Shown: piece after piece, positions 33,381-44,690 of the stretch
How the letters are laid out: the number at the start of each line of letters is the position of its first letter
Position numbering within the stretch: the stretch's first letter is position 1
Assembly (NCBI GenBank): GCA_963556255.1
Contig: OY744616.1
Location: 13,506,772 to 13,570,771 of the forward strand
Reading direction: 5' to 3'
Length of the DNA stretch: 64,000 nt
DNA from: Allolobophora icterica
Lineage: Eukaryota > Annelida > Clitellata > Crassiclitellata > Lumbricidae
The notes under the pieces: model-generated
Databases searched by the model: none
The model's input: only the letters and a program-made list of their open reading frames with translations
Told to the model about the DNA's origin: nothing
Program-made: the position numbers and the translations under genes

Positions 33381-33720
33381 CTGATCTTCTCAACGACTGT
33401 ATACGGGCTGCCCTGGTGAGGTTTGATCCCCCGTCCTATTGGTTGACAGTCTAGCACATTATATTCACCAGACTAGGCCTACTGTGCACCAAAAGCGTAG
33501 GCTTCATTTGCTGTCTTGATATGTTATTATAATTAAATTTTTTTTAAAGACTGAACTTTCTTATTGTAGATGCGCTTTACTGATGGTGAAGGTTCGACTG
33601 AGATAAGAGTTGCGAACTCGCCTTATATCTGCAGCGACGATGTCTCGTCTACCTTTCTCTCTTCTTCTCTGTCTGTCTTGTTTGTATTTGTGTGGTCAGT
33701 TGTAGGACCCTATGGAGCCT

Positions 33721-33791
33721 CTGGCGCGGCGTAAAACCCCGTAAGCTCCATGGGGTTTTTGGGGTCCCTGGCGCGGCGTAAAACCCCGTAA
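33721..33791 (+). repeat. Two 24-bp direct repeats
   Basis: A unit starting CTGGCGCGGCGTAAAACCCC occurs at 33721 and again at 33768, separated by a CTCCATGGGGTTTTT segment. No coding context; origin unknown. Confidence 0.7.
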
Positions 33792-34785
33792 ACCAAGTCG
33801 TAGATTTTGTGCTTTTGTAATTTGTTCTCGTCTTATGAATGGTCTGGAGGGATGAGAAGGGAAGGATCTTCTCGGGAGCTGGAAGACTACCACTGAACTG
33901 GAAGCGGAGGACGAGCAAACGGCAGGAACAACTTAAATCGGATAATGCGATCGACGCGTTGCATTGTTTACTTTGCGATAAACTAATTGATCGGTATTAA
34001 ATTTCCTAAGTTGCGTTTTGAAGTCGGTCTAACTATAGACTGTCTACAGGTCTACACCTGAAATTGCTGCCTTCGTTTCTTAAAAGAAATACAATCTTGC
34101 AAAATCGGTTACTTTGTTGTCTTAAATAGGCCCCCTATATTATATTCTGACACTGAATTTCGAACTTCACATCAAATGAAGCCTGTCTTAGTCCATCTCT
34201 ATTGGCAACTGTATAGGCCTACGAGTAGTATAAGTATAGACTATATCAGCGTTTCCCAAATTGGGTTCCACGGGGTTAATACAAGGGTTCCGCAAAAAGT
34301 TGTAATTTTAAAGAAATTCCATGAGAAATTTCGCTAGAATAAAACGTTCCAAACAGTGTTTAAGAACTGCAAAAAACAGTTTAATAAAAGTTCAAAACTG
34401 CCGTCAGTCGTGTCGTATTTTGCTCCCATCCAGCGATGATCCGAACTTTCAGTGCCCGTTAGCTATCCAGTAACTGCATGTATAGGCCTAGATTATAGAT
34501 ATCACTGCGGGGACCTAAGTATATGCCAGAGCAGTTAGCCTGAATAAGGATGTAGTCATGTTTATTATAGTTACCTCGCATGAAATGAATCCGAATCTGA
34601 TAATCGTAGGCCTACAGCAGTATTACCAATTACATTTTAATTTGCCGGTATAAAAATCTGCCGTGGAGCGTTGATTCAAAAAGAGAAATCTAAGGGTTCT
34701 GGCCCTTCTGGGCCTCCTGTGTTCAAACTAGGCCTAGGCCTAGTATGTAATGTGGACTGTTTTCCAGCCTCATTTGAGTTTTTAA

Positions 34786-35231
<446 letters not shown>

Positions 35232-35305
35232 TAAAACCTCATGTAGGCCTACACCCAATAACCTTATGAGTCGGTTGTAATCTACCTCTCATCTGCCTCA
35301 CAGTT

Positions 35306-35355
35306 TTTAAGACCAAGACTCATAAGCACATGTGCTTATGAGTCTTGGTCTTAAA
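35306..35355. repeat. 50-bp perfect palindrome without spacer
   Basis: Centre ATAAGCACA|TGTGCTTAT at 35330/35331; arms run outward through ACCAAGACTC to TTTAAG. After one mismatch the pairing continues for six more bases (ACAGTC at left, GACTGT at right). It lies in the 3' part of the hAT relic, beyond the transposase remains. Confidence 0.95.
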
Positions 35356-35618
35356 GACTGTGCACTTCAATTTTTGATATAAGAGCAAAAACATTTTTCT
35401 TCCCTCGGGTTGTGTGTGCACATGTTTAGTTAGGCCTATGCTACTATATGCTTCTCAGGCGTTATGTATGCCTCAATACATTTACATCGGGTTGGGGTTC
35501 CGTCAAAAAATATTAAGATAAGAAGGGTTCCGTGGCCAAAAAGTTTGGGAAACGCTGGACCATATAGTCCTCTATATATATGGCCTAGGTCAAAGTCGAT
35601 AATATCGAAATCTGTACG

Positions 35619-35831
35619 CAGGGGCGTAACTTTGGTCTAAAAAGTGGAGGTACCAATTTCTTATATACACGAAGCAAGGCGTTGAGACTGCGATCTCTGG
35701 GAAGGCACAATAGTAAAATATTGTTTGGCATTATTCAAAAAGTGGGGGTGCGGTACCCCCAGTCCAACAAGTGTGTGTGTGTGTGGGGGGGGGGTACGGG
35801 AACCCTCGTACCCCCACAAATTACGCGTATG
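35619..35831. mobile_element. Short MITE, AGGCGTAAC family, copy 2
   Basis: Ends CAGGGGCGTAACTTTGGTC and AAATTACGCGTATG; interior matches copies 1 and 3, with a (GT)n/(G)n expansion near 35770. Confidence 0.7.
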
Positions 35832-36029
35832 TAGACAGGGCTAACTGTGCTGCGTGGTGGGCATTTCAATACTGTCGTGTCCTGGAAAGCGACCCTTATA
35901 AGATCCAATGCAATATAGATCGTCTGCTCCCAGACTGAATTTAAAGTTGGTGTTTACAGCACAGGCTGTAGGCCTACTGAACAAACTACTGTATGCCAGG
36001 GCCTACCAAATTTACATGCGCAGTCATAC

Positions 36030-36385
36030 ATCCGATTTGGGCGTGACCCTCCCTCCCTTTGTCTGCATCAGTAATTGTAAATGTACACGTTTTTATATAG
36101 CGACCGTATATATGTGGCCTCGACCCTGGTTATTTTTCATTGAATTGATTGGGTGAGACCCTTCACCACCGCTGCCCATTTGAATGGGAGCCACGCCATT
36201 TAAGGTCCCCGTGTACGGACCGTGCTAACCCGAGATTTAGATTTCTGAAATATGCCAACTTTGGGAGGCGATCCAAGATCCGCGTGCTCTCCTACACAGT
36301 ATGAGACACAGCCTACGTACAAATCATGATGTAAGAATACAGGTATCTTACATCATGGTACAAATGTAGCTAACTGGGTGAGTAT
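36030..36385 (-). mobile_element. tRNA-derived SINE-like repeat, family C
   Basis: Shares TTTTTATATAGCGACCGTAT, CCTTCACCACCGCTGCCC, TGAATGGGAGCCACGCCATT and TGTACGGACCGTGCTA with 39985-40245. The right end contains the reverse complement of a tRNA-like box A (CCAGTTAGCTACATT..). Confidence 0.65.
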
Positions 36386-36847
36386 TTGGGTCGCGGGTGA
36401 CTCCTCCATTCCTCTCTCTCTGTGCGAGCGTCCCTAATTGGCTGCTACTTTATTGGTTCTAAATATGACTCGCGCGCGTTGTCTATCAAGCAGTATACAG
36501 ACCCAATTACTTCAAAATAGCCTACCGTCATAAACTTAGTACGCCCTGTTTGGACTTTGGCCGCCTCAGGTTCGTTACACTTTCCGATCTCTGACTCAGC
36601 GTTTTAAGCTACATTTGTGGGGTCTTCGCAAGTCTGAATTGACTTTGAATTCAGAAGAGGTAAGCATAATTATCTGCAGAAAAGAAGCCAAGTCGACAGT
36701 CTGTGAGCAGCAGGGCTTTAGCAGAATTTTTTCAGTCAAATATCAGCAATGCAATCACACACAAAGTAATGTAATTGTAATAGTAGAAGGATATAGCGCA
36801 TGTTTAAGAAAGTCTCGTCAGCGGCACCATCAACCTAACGACGGTAA

Positions 36848-36956
36848 ATGAGCAGTAGTTAACTAAAAAGTTGCTAACTTTTAGTTTAACTGAAATTTTC
36901 TGGTTAAGGATGAAGTTTAACTTAAAAATTTAGTTTAGTTAAAACCATAGTTTAAC
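36848..36956. repeat. Partial duplicate of the GATGGGCAATAGTTAAC element
   Basis: AGTAGTTAACTAAAAAGTTGC and the following 100 bases repeat the left part of the element starting at 36957, with a few differences. Confidence 0.75.
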
Positions 36957-37506
36957 CAGTGATGGGCAATAGTTAACTAAAAAGTTGCTAACTTTTAGTT
37001 TAACTAAAATCTTTTAGTTAAGGATGAAGTTTAACTTTAAAAAATTAGTTTAGTTAAAACCGTAGTTTAACTAAAAAATTTTTGTTGCTAACTAAAAACT
37101 TTAACTTAAAAAATCAGCGATATGCAACTATTTTTCCACAATGAACATTGAACGCTGTCAACAAAAACATTTTAGCACTGCATGGTTTTAGCATTAACAG
37201 CCTGTATTTTCAAATTTATACTCTGCTTAAGAGGGCGCCTGTAACTGTATGTCAGAACAGTACACATTGCATAGTTTGAAGGTGAAATTATCATTGACGC
37301 TCTGCATTATTACAGTTCACTTAACCTCTGTGATTGTGAAAATGTTTGTCGTAAAAAGTTTGAAAAAAGTTTGAAAAAGTTTAACTCCTTTTTTTCAGTT
37401 TAGTTAACTAATTTCCAAAATCAGTTGCCAACTTTAGTTAAACTATCTTTTTAAGTTGGAAAATAGTTTTAGTTTAACTAAAAAAATAGTTTTGTGCCCA
37501 TTACTG
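36957..37506. mobile_element. hAT-like nonautonomous element, CAGTGATGGGCA ends
   Basis: Ends CAGTGATGGGCAATAG and TTTTGTGCCCATTACTG; the interior is made of AGTTTAACTAAAA-type repeats, inverted at the right (TAGTTTTAGTTTAACTAAAA). The target duplication is not clear. Noncoding. Confidence 0.65.
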
Positions 37507-38215
37507 GGTAAACCAGGCTCGAACAAAGCGATTTTAAAGCGCATACGGAATAGAGGTGGGGAAAGACAATGGAACTCATGTCGTAGGAAGCTAGGCAACG
37601 TATTCCAAAAGTTGGACCGATAACAGCGAACTTTTGTACTGTCGTGTGGAAGTTATGGTTGGGGAGGGGAACCACTAGGTCACCCCGTGCAGCAGAGCGA
37701 AGAAATGTATACAGCCAGGAATGGATGAGACCGAGGTACACGTACAACTCCCTTGTAAAATAAGATGGAGGACCAGTGTTTAATCTAGTCCCCCTCTTCT
37801 GGGAGGGGAAACAAGGTTTCTGGGGACCAACGAATTTACACAACATTTTTGTCTCTGTAATTTCATCCATCTTGAAAAAGTTTCAGACTTTTCCTAATTT
37901 CATCTTCAAAAAAAGTTGCTGACTCTTTTTTTAGTCCTTCGTCCGATTTTTCTATCTTTTTCTACAGCAATTACTCTCTCAAAAAAGTTGATGACCTTTT
38001 TTAGGAAATCATCTCTGTGGGGGGGGACCATGCATCCACATGTATCCTGGGGGAGGGGAATTTTCCTCCCCTAAAGGTCTCTACATTGTAATATTGCTGG
38101 CCTCTGGGGGGGAAACATCAATCCTGGGGGGACATTCCCCCCCCCGAGACGTCTAGATTAAACACTGATGGAGGACAGCGGGCAAGGGCCGCAAGGCAAT
38201 TACACACAAGCATCA
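37507..38215 (-). pseudogene. LINE reverse transcriptase C-terminal remnant, interrupted
   Basis: The minus strand encodes RSAARGDLVVPLP and VQKFAVIGPTF, matching the RSAxxGDLVVPR...F.V.GP.LWN segment of Jockey/CR1-type polymerases; the WNxLP part is frameshifted. The upstream part of this frame is cut by the MITE at 37774-38167. Confidence 0.65.
37774..38167. mobile_element. MITE nested in the LINE remnant
   Basis: Inverted ends CAGTGTTTAATCTAGTCCCC and GACGTCTAGATTAAACACTG, flanked on both sides by ATGGAGGAC (37765-37773, 38168-38176). The interior has inverted C-rich/G-rich runs. Confidence 0.8.
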
Positions 38216-38588
38216 GGGTTTTAAATTCTATGCTTCTGTGCATCAGCAACCAGTGACTATATATGTTTAGGTCTACACGTATATGGAATCATATTGTATT
38301 TGCAAGTGCACATTTATATAGCACCACTTCAAGATGGACTAATCAGAATCGTAAGTTTGTTCATATGGTCCCATACGGTAGGACATAAGCTTATATAGTC
38401 CTTGTGGAAATGTTATCATAATGGGATACAAATATGAACATCCTTAATTATGTCTTACATGACGTTGCTGCAGGGTTACCGGCCCCTCTGAATTTGCAGA
38501 ATCAAGCCCGATTCTCCAGCTACACATAATGGGGCATATAGTGCAGTGTATATTCGTAATTGTAATCGTATAATAGTACACGTTTATG

Positions 38589-38798
38589 CAGGGGGGTAAC
38601 TTTGGTGTAAACAGTGTGTGTGTGGGGGGGCTACCAATTTCTTACATACACGAAACAAGGCGGAGACTGCGATCTCTGGAAAGGCACAATAATAAAAATA
38701 TTGATTGGCATTGTTCAAAAAGTGGAGGGTACGGTACCCCCAGTCCAAAAAGTGGGGGTTACGGGTACCCCTCGCACCCCCCCCAAATTACGCCTAAG
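38589..38798. mobile_element. Short MITE, AGGCGTAAC family, copy 3
   Basis: Ends CAGGGGGGTAACTTTGGTG and CCAAATTACGCCTAAG, flanks CGTTTATG and CGTGTATG (7/8), which points to 8-bp target duplications and hAT relationship for the family. Confidence 0.75.
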
Positions 38799-39074
38799 CG
38801 TGTATGTAGCGCCTAATTCAGAATACTCGTCATATGTGCTCTGACAAACAAGACTGTATTCAAACAGAATCATGGTTGCACGCATAGGCCTGCGTAGGTT
38901 AGATAGGTCATTTGTTCCTCCTGGAAATGACATCTGAACATTTTTGGTCTGCATCAGACCATGATCCTGTGTCCCCGTATTCATTTTGCCCTACCTTGCC
39001 TGTTGCCAGCATGCTCATGAAAATGTAATTCTAATTTAATCTTAATGAGACCTAAATGGACTCTATATGAGGTC

Positions 39075-39936
39075 CAGTGGCGGCGCCGCCTATGTTTGTT
39101 GTACGGGGTGACCCGTCAATTGCGCCCCCGACAATTGCGCCCCGGCAATTGCGCCATAAAAATCCCGACAAAAGCGCCCCGACATTTCGCCACATAATAC
39201 GAATATTGGCTCCACGTGGTAGCATGTTGCCTGTCGGACATACATAAATACATACATACATACACTGTACATACATACACACACATACATACATAAATAA
39301 ACACACACATACATACATAAATACATACATACACTGTACATACATACATACATACATACACATATACATACATACATACTTACATATATATATACATACA
39401 TACACACATTCACACATACATGCATACATACATGCATACATACACACATACATATTTATACATAGGCCTACATACATACATACATACATACATACATACA
39501 TACATACATACATACATACATACATACATACATACATACATACATACATACATACATACATACACTGTACATGCATATATAAATACATACATACATTCAT
39601 ACACACATGGGACATACATACTTACTACATACATATTTATACATAGCGATGACACTAAAGCTGGATTACGGGGGCGCAAATGTCGGGGCGCTTTTGTCGG
39701 GAATTTTATGGCGCAATTGTCGGGGCGCAATTGTCGGGGCGCAATTGTCGGGGCGCAATTGTCGGGGCGCAATTGTCGGGGCGCAATTGTCGGGGGCGCA
39801 ATTGTCGGGGCGCCGTTGTACGGCTTTTGCCGTACCACTTTTTAAGGTTTTACGGCAAAAACATAATTTTGCCGTACAGTTTTACCCAGACCCTCTAATT
39901 TGCCGTACTACTTTTCAAATCGTGGCGCCGCCACTG
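39075..39936. mobile_element. hAT-type element carrying internal satellite arrays, 862 bp
   Basis: Ends CAGTGGCGGCGCCGCC and GTGGCGCCGCCACTG with an exact 8-bp duplication ATGAGGTC at 39067-39074 and 39937-39944. Inside, left to right: inverted units of GACAATTGCGCCCC, a (CATA)n block at about 39240-39650, then eight or so direct units of GGGGCGCAATTGTC (39675-39815) and TTTTGCCGTAC repeats. Open frames are by-products of the repeats. Confidence 0.9.
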
Positions 39937-39984
39937 ATGAGGTCCCATATAGGAATTAATATGCAAATGCAAATGTAGGTCCTA

Positions 39985-40245
39985 CACGTTTTTATATAGG
40001 TCTAGCGACCGTATGGCCTCGACCGTGCTCATTTTTCAATGAATTGATCGTGTGGGATCCTTCACCACCGCTGCCCGTTTGAATGGATGCCACGCCATTT
40101 AAAGTCCCAGTATACGGACCGTGCTAGCCCAAGATTTAAATCTCTGAAATAAGCCACCTTCGGGAGGCGAACCGCGATCCGCATCTCTCTTACACAGAGG
40201 AGTATGGGACGCAGCCTACGCTCTTACCAATGTAGCTAACTGGGT
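39985..40245 (-). mobile_element. tRNA-derived SINE-like repeat, family C
   Basis: Second copy of the 36.0-36.4 kb repeat. The reverse complement begins ACCCAGTTAGCTACATTGGT, tRNA-like, followed by a box B-like GATCGCGGTTCGCC. Confidence 0.65.
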
Positions 40246-40438
40246 CTTTTTATGCGCTTCATAAGAGCCGTGCATGGGAATACTGACAGGGATTTATACA
40301 CGCACACATTCTTATGGGCGCCCAGTTGCTCTGCGCCTTCAGTCGCCGGCGAAATCGAGGAGGCAGAAAGAGAAAACATGAAGCTCAGGTTCCCTCAGAT
40401 TCCATGTCAGCCTACTCCAGGCGACTAGGCGTGGCTAC

Positions 40439-40700
<262 letters not shown>

Positions 40701-41027
40701 CTTTTTCTTTAATTAAGCGCCTGCAAACGCACTGCGCTGTACATTAAACATACATATAGTAGAAACAGCAGCCACGCAGGGCGCCTTACATACGTGTATT
40801 AAGTAGAAGCACACATGATAACAGTTTTACAGGAGTCGAATATAACTGCTTATGCGGCAGCCACATACGGCGCCAAATCACGGTCTACTATTCATTTAAC
40901 CGCCGCCGCCGCCTAGCGAGTGGAAGGCAGAATTGACCTTAAATTAACGGATGTATACGGGGTTCGATCTTTGTACCTTCAGCTCTTCGCGCCAGTGTGT
41001 TATCCATTACTCTACGGGCACCCCCAT
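40701..41027 (-). mobile_element. SINE-like repeat, family B variant (possibly two in tandem)
   Basis: Begins AAGCGCCTGCAAACGCACTG (the inverted 3' end of the 6.6-kb copy); two GGCGCC-containing bodies follow (GCAGCCACGCAGGGCGCC and GCAGCCACATACGGCGCC) and then GGGGTTCGATCTTTGTACC. Confidence 0.6.
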
Positions 41028-41396
41028 GTTGCGGTGACTGTTATTCCAGGGGTTCTCAAACGGTGGTACGCGTACCCCTAGGGGTACGCCAGGTGTCGCT
41101 AAAGGGTACGCGAAAAAATGTGGAAAAAAACGATTACGGCACTGGTACGCAGCGTAAGAATAGACAGTATGACGAATCTTTCTTTCTAAATTTGAAAGAT
41201 CTCATTTACTCAGAGGCGTAGCGACCGCCATCCGTACCGGAGGGGGCCCCGCAAGGAAGGGGGGGCCCTAAAAGTGGCAAAAAATAACCGTGAATGGCGT
41301 GAGGCGAGAACGGCGCATTCCAGTTTCCGCATTGTAAGGGGCCCGGACGTATGTTCGGAGGGGGCCATGGCACGTTCTTTGTTACTACGGCTCTGC

Positions 41397-42372
41397 ATTT
41401 ACTTTCAGATGAATTGTGGTTAATGCGTTTGGCCTATATGGCGGATATTTTCGGGAAACCAAACGACCTCAATTCCAGTTTACAAGGCAGAAATATCACT
41501 CCATTTACTGTTATGGATAAAATAAATGCAATAGTGAAGAAGCTTAAGTTCCTTTTGTCAGACCTTGAGGAATCTCGTGTAACTTCATTTTCTTGTCTGG
41601 GGTCTTTTGTAACGGAGAATGAGCTTAAACAGAATGCTAATTTAATTGAAGATATCAAGAAACATTACTCTAAATTAATATTGGACTCCATTTATATTTT
41701 CCTGAACAGTTTCAGAGGCGCCGGCAGGCTTAAAACAATTGGACGCACACCCGCCCGTGTCCTACCCACACCCGTCATCTGTCTGCTACTCATAGTCATA
41801 CACTGAAAATGACTCAGAGTGACTCATAAAAGAACAGTATAACACATGCATAATATGATATCATATGATATTATTTATACATGCTGTATGGTAGACCAAA
41901 ATTACACAGTGAAATTGTCAAAAAATATCGATGCGATGCCTAATCCTTGTGTGGATTTGATTTGGTGGGTGGACGCACGTTTCCATGCAGTGCGTCACGC
42001 TGCTGAACAGTTTGTGCCAAGGAATGGATTCGAAATCCGGCAGATTCTTCAGTCCAGGAAAGATACCAGTTTGTTGAACTTTCGTGTGATGGTAGATTGA
42101 AGAACGAATTCATGTGTCTTTCATGAATTCGTTCTTCAATCCACAATCACATGAAAGTTGTGCGATTTCTGGCTGAAGGAAAGAGCTGAATATGGATTAA
42201 TTTCTGATCGAGCTTTAAAAATTTTGAGACCCTTCAGCGCGTCATATCTGTGCGAAACTGGTTTTCAGCAATGCTTGCGATCAAATACAAATACAGAACA
42301 ATGCTTGAACTCGAACCAGAGTTTCGTTTGAAATTGACAAATATTAAACCAGATATTGTAAGTCTGTGCTTA
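41397..42372 (+). pseudogene. hAT transposase pseudogene
   Basis: Best open part 41397-41700 (LHLLSDELWLMRLAYMADIF...FLNSF). The sequence then departs from the family, is interrupted by a palindromic duplication at 42067-42170, and returns to it at LCETGF (about 42247) with one frame change before SAMLAIKYKY. Not translatable as one protein. Confidence 0.8.
42096..42140. repeat. 19-bp perfect inverted repeat with 7-bp loop in transposase pseudogene
   Basis: Arm ATTGAAGAACGAATTCATG at 42096-42114, its exact complement at 42122-42140. Pairing resumes outward with mismatches (AACTTTCGTGTGAT at left against ATCACATGAAAGTT at right), making arms of about 45 bp in all. Confidence 0.9.
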
Positions 42373-42627
42373 TCGAAACAGGCCCACAGCTCACATTAAC
42401 ACTTGTAATAGTAATTTAATGTTACTTTTTGTTGATATGATTTCATTCTTAAAATTATATTTTAAATTTGTCTGCCTATGCCATGGTCCTACGCTAATTG
42501 CAAGGGCACCTCGCGCTCGTCTGTTGTTTCTGATCACACGGTATAGCTTTGCTGGGGGTACGCCAACACTCGACTTTTTAACCCGGGGGTACAATAAAAA
42601 TAATGTTTGAGAACCCCTGTGTTATTC

Positions 42628-43784
42628 AATCCTCACGATCAGACGTCGATGGTCCCTGTGATCCACGTGAAATGAGAACCGGTTTTGGGAAACGTATCAG
42701 GGTCTAATTAGATGGGTCTAGTTTACTGGTTGAAAAGGATCTAATATGGCCAACCACTTGTACATTGGCCTCTAAATGCAAATGACCTTACCTATACTTA
42801 GATTGTAGACACGGGTAGGCCTACGTTTCAGAAGGACTCGGCCAAAAGGAGTTGAGCACATTTGGAGTCCTGACTCTCTTGGAAAAAGTACACCGAGAGA
42901 AAGAATTGTAACCTTTGAGACATACGTGTACGAAGAGAAGAACTTGTTGTGACTAAGACGTTATTCAAAATGAACTTACTTACTGGTACTCAAATTGACC
43001 TGGGAGGCCTATATATACAATTAGCTGTTATTGTGGCGTTGATAAGAAAACAACGATTGTAGTGTGACCGATTAAGGTAGCACTCTAGGTTGTTATAGTA
43101 GAGCCTTAAACTCGACCTTTCATACCGAGGTCCGAGGTTCGACTCCTGCAAGTTGCGTCAGGTACAGTTAGAAAATCGCTGCGACCGATCCATGCAACAG
43201 GTAAGAATAATTATTTCAAAGTATGTAGGCCAATTAATGTATCAAAGTCAATCAAAATCAAATTCTTGTATTGTTAATGGGCTGCATGTATGCATGTTTG
43301 TACTGTGTATGTATGTATATATATATGCATGTGTGTGTGTGTGTGTTGGCCTATGCATCTGTTTACTTGCTATAGCGCATTTTGTATATTTACTCGTGAC
43401 ACAACATTTCCATAAGGACTTCACATGTCCTACCGTATACTTACTATAGCGCCTTTTCTCACAAAGCGCCCCATACGCCAATCTATATATTATGAAATTA
43501 TGACGAAATGTTACTAGATCGTAAAACAATGCACAATTTCTGGGTGCATTGTTACTAGAAGCGTCACCAATAGTTGATAATGTAAATCGAAGAATCTATA
43601 GCGATCCGGCTGATGTCATTAGATCACCATGCATCTACTTTACCATCAGCCATGTTAGCTGGGACCATAATTATACTGGGCTCTTAAATCTTGTCAAGTG
43701 TGGTTTCATCAGTGACACAACCGTGGGTCATTTATGGCGTCACTGTCTCGGTGGCCTCGTCCTCTAAGCTTCTGTTCTGTTGCC
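42628..43784. other. Intergenic sequence, nothing recognised
   Basis: Scattered TAGGCCTA motifs and a short (TATG)n/(TG)n stretch at 43305-43345. No frames with family motifs. Confidence 0.4.
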
Positions 43785-43977
43785 AGAATTTATTTATTTA
43801 TTATTTTATTATGTATTCATTAAGCGCCGCTGTCTAACGACCAAGCAACAATCGATGGCTCTGAGTGAAGGACTTGCTCAAGGTCCCTACACAGTAACCG
43901 TCTCAGGGTATAGGCTCAAACCGGTACCCACCGCGATGCAAAGCGAGCGCTCTAACCAATTGGCTACTGTGTCCAGC
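43785..43977 (-). mobile_element. tRNA-derived SINE, family A (best copy)
   Basis: Left end AATTTATTTATTATTTTATT tail, body AAGCGCCGCTGTCTAACGAC and GTGAAGGACTTGCTCAAGG, then the reversed tRNA-like head: box B complement GGCTCAAACCGG and box A complement GAGCGCTCTAACCAATTGGC. Confidence 0.75.
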
Positions 43978-44061
43978 GGTAACTTATGCCAGAGCAATTT
44001 GAGAGGATCTGTAAAGGCGCTATACAAATGATCTGATATATTCGTGAATTACGTTTCTTTG

Positions 44062-44560
44062 TTTGTGTGTGTGTGTGTCTCTCTCCGTGTTTGTGAATGC
44101 GTCTCTGTGTCTGTGTGCATATGTCTTGGTGCGTTTGCGTCTGTCTATGCTTGTGTGTGCGTGTTCTTGTGTGTCTGTGTGTGCTCATGTTTGTCTGTCT
44201 GTGCTTGTGTGTGCCTGTGTTTGTTTGTCTGTGTTTGCGTGTGTCTGCGTGTGCCTGTGTTTGTTTGTCTGTGTTTGCGTGTGTCTGCATGTGCCTGTGT
44301 TTGTTTGTCTGTGTTTGCGTGTGTCTGCATGTGCCTGTGTTTGCTTGTCTGTGTTTGCGTGTGTCTGCATGTGCCTGTGTTTGTTTGTCTGTGTTTGCGT
44401 GTGTCTGTTTGTGCTTGTGTTTATTTGCGTGTGTTTTTGTGTGCCCGTGTTTGTCCGTGTTTGCGTGTGTCTGTGTGTGCCCGTGTTTGCTTGTCTGTGT
44501 CTGTGTGTGCCTGTGTTTGTTTGTTTGTGTTTGTGTGTTTCTGTGTGTGAGTGTTTGTCA
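44062..44560 (+). repeat. 40-bp tandem minisatellite of GT/CT-rich units upstream of SLC22
   Basis: Units such as GTGCCTGTGTTTGTTTGTCT followed by GTGTTTGCGTGTGTCTGCAT repeat about five times cleanly and decay at both ends. Strongly strand-asymmetric (almost no A on the + strand). The array ends 130 bp before the SLC22 start codon. The long frames in all three phases are repeat artefacts. Confidence 0.95.
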
Positions 44561-44690
44561 GTGTGAATTAGGTCATTTAACGTTCTCTTGTTTTTCTAGT
44601 TGTTTAATCGTGTAAACAACGCTTCAAAACATTCTTCATCGTTCCTGCAGCAGTCTTCTTCTCGTTTAACCAACCGCTGTTTAGTCGAAA

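Larger units (their letters stand above)
41047..42619 (+). mobile_element. hAT element relic with decayed transposase, 1573 bp
   Basis: Ends CAGGGGTTCTCAAACGGTGG and AATGTTTGAGAACCCCTG with an exact 8-bp duplication TGTTATTC (41039-41046, 42620-42627). A + strand frame encodes WLMRLAYMADIFGKPNDLNS...LQGRN, the hAT transposase core of the SCAND3/ZBED5 group; later broken frames give LCETGF, KYKYRTMLELEPEFRLKL and NIKPDI, the C-terminal dimerisation region. Frameshifts and stops interrupt it. Confidence 0.92.

Noticed and set aside
39052..39978. Long frames rich in CMYV or HTYI and in NCRGAIVGAQLSG
   Set aside because: Translations of (CATA)n and of the 14-bp array in a MITE.
44044..44615. Three overlapping frames of about 170 codons rich in Val, Cys, Leu, Ser
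   Set aside because: All three phases are open because the DNA is a GT/CT minisatellite.
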